NCBI GenBank assembly: GCA_013696065.1
Contig: JACCZJ010000419.1
Coordinates: 1-8,634, forward strand
Origin: Nocardioidaceae bacterium
GTDB lineage: Bacteria > Actinomycetota > Actinomycetes > Propionibacteriales > Nocardioidaceae
Direction: 5' to 3'
Length of the DNA: 8,634 bases
A program made the position numbers and the translations under genes. The stretch's first letter is position 1. Every line of letters starts with the position of its first letter. Below, piece by piece: positions 6,123 through 8,634 of the stretch. The notes under the pieces are model-generated. The model ran no database searches. It was not told the DNA's origin and saw nothing but the letters and a program-made list of their open reading frames with translations.

Positions 6123-6773
6123 TTACCAGCCGCGTTCTCGCCAGGCAGAGAGGTGTGGCCGCTCGGTGCCGAGCGTGGTGTCGGCACCGTGGCCGGGATA
6201 CACCCACGTCTCGTCGGGCAGCCGGTCGAACACCTTGTGCTCCAGGTCGTTGACCAAAGACTCGAAGTCACCGGCCGACCAGGTCTTGCCTGCCCCGCCC
6301 GGGAACAGGCTGTCCCCGGTCCACAGATGCGGTGAGCCTGCGGGGTCGTCGTACAGGAGCGCGATCGAGCCGGGCGTGTGACCGACGAGATGGATGACCT
6401 CCAGCTTGCAACCGCCGACGCCAATCGTCTCGCCGCCTTCGACGGGCCGATCTGTGGCCACTGGGATGCCGTCGGTGTCGGCGGCTCCGGCGATGGTGGT
6501 GGGAGCTTTCGCCTTGACGATGTCTGCCAAGGCGCCCCAGTGGTCGCCGTGCCGGTGAGTGGTGACCACCTGGTCGAGCGGCTCATCGCCGAGGAGCTGG
6601 AGCAGGACTCCTGCTTCAGCCGCGGCATCGATGAGGAGCTTCGCGCCGGTGCTGCGACATTGCAGCAGGTAGGCGTTGTTGTCCATCGGCCCGACCGACG
6701 CCTTGGTGATGATCAGGTCGGCCAGCTCGCGCACCTGCGGCGATCCTGGCTTGACGTTGCCGTGGTACCTCAT
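6123..6773 (-). CDS. Metallo-beta-lactamase-fold hydrolase (glyoxalase II-like)
   Basis: Soluble binuclear metallohydrolase of 216 aa; substrate unknown, probably a thioester or other small ester as in glyoxalase II-like enzymes. All metal ligands of the fold are visible: H73-R-H75-G-D77-H78 in TTHRHGDHWGAL, H132 in VGHTPGS, D154 in TGDSLFPGG and H195 in YPGHGADTTLG. The conserved N-terminus KASVGPMDNNAYLL (24-37) marks a common actinobacterial subfamily often seen beside uvrA; that neighbourhood is recalled, not computed. ATG 6773 fits the family N-terminus (MRYHGNVKPG) although no clear Shine-Dalgarno precedes it. It is divergent from uvrA, and the SOS box lies about 136 bases upstream of its start, closer to uvrA. 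The heptad-repeat gene follows on the same strand. Confidence 0.92.
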   Translation of the reverse strand: MRYHGNVKPGSPQVRELADLIITKASVGPMDNNAYLLQCRSTGAKLLIDAAAEAGVLLQLLGDEPLDQVVTTHRHGDHWGALADIVKAKAPTTIAGAADTDGIPVATDRPVEGGETIGVGGCKLEVIHLVGHTPGSIALLYDDPAGSPHLWTGDSLFPGGAGKTWSAGDFESLVNDLEHKVFDRLPDETWVYPGHGADTTLGTERPHLSAWRERGW

Positions 6774-6793
6774 CGGGACTGTCCGAACGGCTC

Positions 6794-6822
6794 GGTAGAC
6801 TTGGCGGACTCCTGGAAATCAA
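6794..6822 (-). promoter_or_regulatory. Weak promoter candidate for the MBL hydrolase
   Basis: On the minus strand TTGATT (6822-6817) and TCTACC (6799-6794) are separated by 17 bases, a housekeeping-sigma-like arrangement with a good -35 and a poor -10. The predicted start would be near 6787, leaving a leader of about 14 bases before ATG 6773, consistent with the lack of a Shine-Dalgarno there. Confidence 0.25.
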
Positions 6823-6908
6823 CGGACGGGTCTACGGACATGTGCTCAAACCTACCCGCAGACACGCCCGATGTTGACTGCCGCCCAGAGCCTGTCACCG
6901 AGTACGAT

Positions 6909-6924
6909 GCGAACATCTGTTCGA
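6909..6924. promoter_or_regulatory. LexA-binding SOS box upstream of uvrA
   Basis: The 16-base site GCGAACATCTGTTCGA matches the actinobacterial and Gram-positive SOS consensus TCGAAC-N4-GTTCGA at every arm base except the first; CGAAC (6910-6914) and GTTCG (6919-6923) are perfect inverted arms. It lies 40 bases before the uvrA GTG. A TACGAT hexamer (6903-6908) directly abuts it and could be the -10 box, so LexA would block transcription initiation; the nearest -35-like TTGACT (6874-6879) is too far (23 bases), so the exact promoter is unresolved. uvrA is a classic LexA target. The site is between divergent genes and could in principle also affect the MBL gene. Confidence 0.88.
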
Positions 6925-6964
6925 AACCATATGTTGCCGAGTGTCGCCTCGGGGAAGGACACGT

Positions 6965-8634
6965 GTGACCGATCAGCTGATCATCCGCGGGGCACGCGAG
7001 CACAACCTCAAGGACATCTCGCTCGACCTGCCGCGCGACTCGATGATTGTTTTCACAGGGTTGTCCGGGTCAGGTAAATCGAGCCTGGCCTTCGACACGA
7101 TCTTCGCCGAAGGCCAGCGCCGATACGTCGAGTCCCTCTCGGCATACGCGCGCCAATTCCTGGGGCAGATGGACAAGCCCGACGTCGACTTCATCGAAGG
7201 CCTGTCTCCAGCGGTTTCGATCGACCAAAAGTCCACGTCCCGTAATCCACGGTCGACGGTCGGCACCATCACCGAGGTCTATGACTATCTGCGGTTGTTG
7301 TTCGCGCGAGCCGGCAGGCCACATTGCCCGGTCTGCGGGCGGCCGATCGCGCGTCAGACGCCGCAGCAGATCGTCGACCGAGTGCTCGAGCTGGAGGAGG
7401 GCTCCCGATTCCAGGTGCTCGCACCGGTCATCCGAGGTCGCAAGGGCGAGTATGTCGACCTGTTCCGGCAGCTGCAGGCGCAAGGGTTCTCGAGAGTGCG
7501 GGTCAACGGCGACACGCATGCGCTGACGGACCCGCCGGCCCTCGACAAGCAAAAGAAGCACACGATTGAGGTCGTCGTCGACCGTCTCGCAGTCAAGGAG
7601 TCGGCCAAGCGCCGGCTGACCGACTCCGTCGAGACAGCTCTTGGTCTTTCCGGGGGGCTCGTGACTCTCGACTTCGTCGACCTGCCGGTCTCTGACGAAA
7701 ATCGTGAGCGGGTCTTCTCTGAGCACCTGGCCTGCCTCTATGACGACCTCTCGTTCGAGGAGCTCGAGCCTCGGTCCTTCTCCTTCAACTCGCCGTTCGG
7801 GGCCTGTGCGGAGTGCCATGGGATCGGGACCCGCATGATCGTCGACCCCGAGCTGTTGGTCCCTGATGAGAGCAAGTCGATCGCCGAGGGTGCCATCTCC
7901 CCGTGGTCGGCAGCCCATGTCTCCGACTATTTCTCACGCCTGCTCGAGGCGCTCGGCGACGAGCTGCGATTCAAGACGACGACGCCATGGGAGGAGCTGC
8001 CCCAGCGGGCGCGCGAGTCGATTCTGGGGGGTCACGCGACCAAGCTGCACGTGAAGTACAAGAACCGCTACGGCCGCGATCGTTCCTACTATGCACAGTT
8101 CGAGGGCGTGGTCCCCTACATCCAGCGGCGGCACGGTGAGGCGGAGAGCGACACGAGTCGTGAACGGTTCGAGGGTTTCATGCGCGAGGTGCCGTGTGTT
8201 GCGTGTCAGGGGGCCCGGCTCAAGCCTATCTCGTTGGCCGTCACCATTGCGGGCAAGAACATCGCCGACATCTGCGCTCTGCCGATCGACGAGGCGGCGG
8301 CGTTCCTTAACGACGACCTCGACCTTTCGCCCCGCGAGTTCCAGATCGCCGAGCGGGTGATCAAGGAGATCAGCGAGCGGATGCGTTTTCTACTCGACGT
8401 CGGGCTCGACTACCTCACGTTGAACCGACCCTCGGGCTCCCTGTCTGGCGGCGAGGCCCAGCGGATCCGGTTGGCCACTCAGATCGGCGCGGGCCTGGTG
8501 GGGGTGCTCTACGTGCTGGATGAGCCGTCGATCGGCTTACATCAACGCGACAATCACCGGCTCATCGAGACCTTGGTGCGGCTGCGCGACCTCGGCAACA
8601 CACTGATTGTGGTCGAGCATGACGAGGACACCAT
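6965..8634 (+). CDS. uvrA: Excinuclease ABC subunit A, 5' part (runs off the right edge)
   Basis: DNA-damage recognition ATPase of nucleotide excision repair; works as a dimer and loads UvrB. GTG 6965 follows GGGGAAGGA (6951-6959) and begins TDQLIIRGAREHNLKD, the family start. The frame is open for 556 codons to the window end, about 60 percent of a normal UvrA near 950 aa. Visible in order: Walker A GLSGSGKS (32-39), ESLSAYARQFLGQM, the Q-loop region IDQKSTSRNPRSTVGT, the C121-P-V-C124 pair, UvrB-interaction region with KKHTIEVVVDRL, first zinc module (C257, C281, C284), the insertion domain with C411-V-A-C414, ABC signature LSGGEAQRIRLA (from 493) and Walker B VLYVLDEPSIGLHQRDN (D519-E520) followed by VVEHDED. 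The second ATPase half is outside. Expected to be LexA-controlled through the box upstream. Position 260 is Asp where E. coli UvrA has a zinc Cys. Confidence 0.97.
   Translation, partial: MTDQLIIRGAREHNLKDISLDLPRDSMIVFTGLSGSGKSSLAFDTIFAEGQRRYVESLSAYARQFLGQMDKPDVDFIEGLSPAVSIDQKSTSRNPRSTVGTITEVYDYLRLLFARAGRPHCPVCGRPIARQTPQQIVDRVLELEEGSRFQVLAPVIRGRKGEYVDLFRQLQAQGFSRVRVNGDTHALTDPPALDKQKKHTIEVVVDRLAVKESAKRRLTDSVETALGLSGGLVTLDFVDLPVSDENRERVFSEHLACLYDDLSFEELEPRSFSFNSPFGACAECHGIGTRMIVDPELLVPDESKSIAEGAISPWSAAHVSDYFSRLLEALGDELRFKTTTPWEELPQRARESILGGHATKLHVKYKNRYGRDRSYYAQFEGVVPYIQRRHGEAESDTSRERFEGFMREVPCVACQGARLKPISLAVTIAGKNIADICALPIDEAAAFLNDDLDLSPREFQIAERVIKEISERMRFLLDVGLDYLTLNRPSGSLSGGEAQRIRLATQIGAGLVGVLYVLDEPSIGLHQRDNHRLIETLVRLRDLGNTLIVVEHDEDT

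Noticed and set aside
5631..6381. Plus-strand open frames (for example 5631-5918, 5875-6381, 6003-6335) opposite the heptad and MBL genes
   Set aside because: They are complementary shadows of clear minus-strand genes, Ser/Arg-rich, with no ribosome sites or recognisable motifs.
6965..7526. Plus-strand open frame at 7047-7526 and minus-strand frame at 7070-7918 as genes
   Set aside because: Both overlap uvrA, whose frame was translated without a stop from 6965 to the window end and carries all UvrA motifs.
1..8634. A hidden defence island, prophage, transposon, tRNA or rRNA gene
   Set aside because: No integrase, transposase, terminal repeats, att sites, tRNA cloverleaf or rRNA motifs were seen; gene content is core metabolism and repair apart from the heptad protein.

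Overview
The window is GC-rich DNA with dense gene packing and many G/C-ending codons. Gene order and protein wording point to an actinobacterium, most plausibly a member of the Propionibacteriales. That taxonomic reading is an inference from family resemblance (HisE/HisG sequence style, a RibH with the actinobacterial 'SLWH' start, a palindromic CGAAC-N4-GTTCG SOS box, and an actinobacterial-type UvrA zinc region). No species can be named.

Bases 1-5394 (+ strand) hold one compact operon. It opens with an FMN riboswitch whose outermost P1 bases lie just off the left edge. A roughly 160-base leader with a strong hairpin follows, then ribD, ribE, ribBA and ribH, the complete set of enzymes from GTP and ribulose 5-phosphate to riboflavin except the phosphatase step. 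The rib genes are joined by 1-base or 4-base stop/start overlaps with good Shine-Dalgarno sites, so translational coupling is likely. hisE and hisG (steps 2 and 1 of histidine synthesis) follow after short gaps, then a small two-helix membrane protein with a bacterial PH-like domain. The rib part is clearly the riboswitch target; whether the his genes share its control cannot be decided from sequence.

Bases 5395-5525 form a convergent intergenic region with two GC-rich hairpins. On the minus strand lie a metallo-beta-lactamase-fold hydrolase (6773 to 6123) and, downstream of it, a small, extremely charged protein (6035 to 5526) with regular RDxxADx heptads, predicted to be a long helical or coiled-coil rod of unknown function. 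The gap between the two carries four back-to-back short inverted repeats.

From 6965 to the right edge runs uvrA (+), cut off by the window after the first 556 codons; its reading frame was checked to be open throughout. It is divergent from the hydrolase gene, and a near-perfect LexA box (6909-6924) sits 40 bases before its start, so it should be DNA-damage inducible.

Most of the window is recognisable core metabolism and repair. I do not see a hidden defence system, mobile element or CRISPR. The least explained item is the heptad-repeat protein and its hairpin-studded upstream region.
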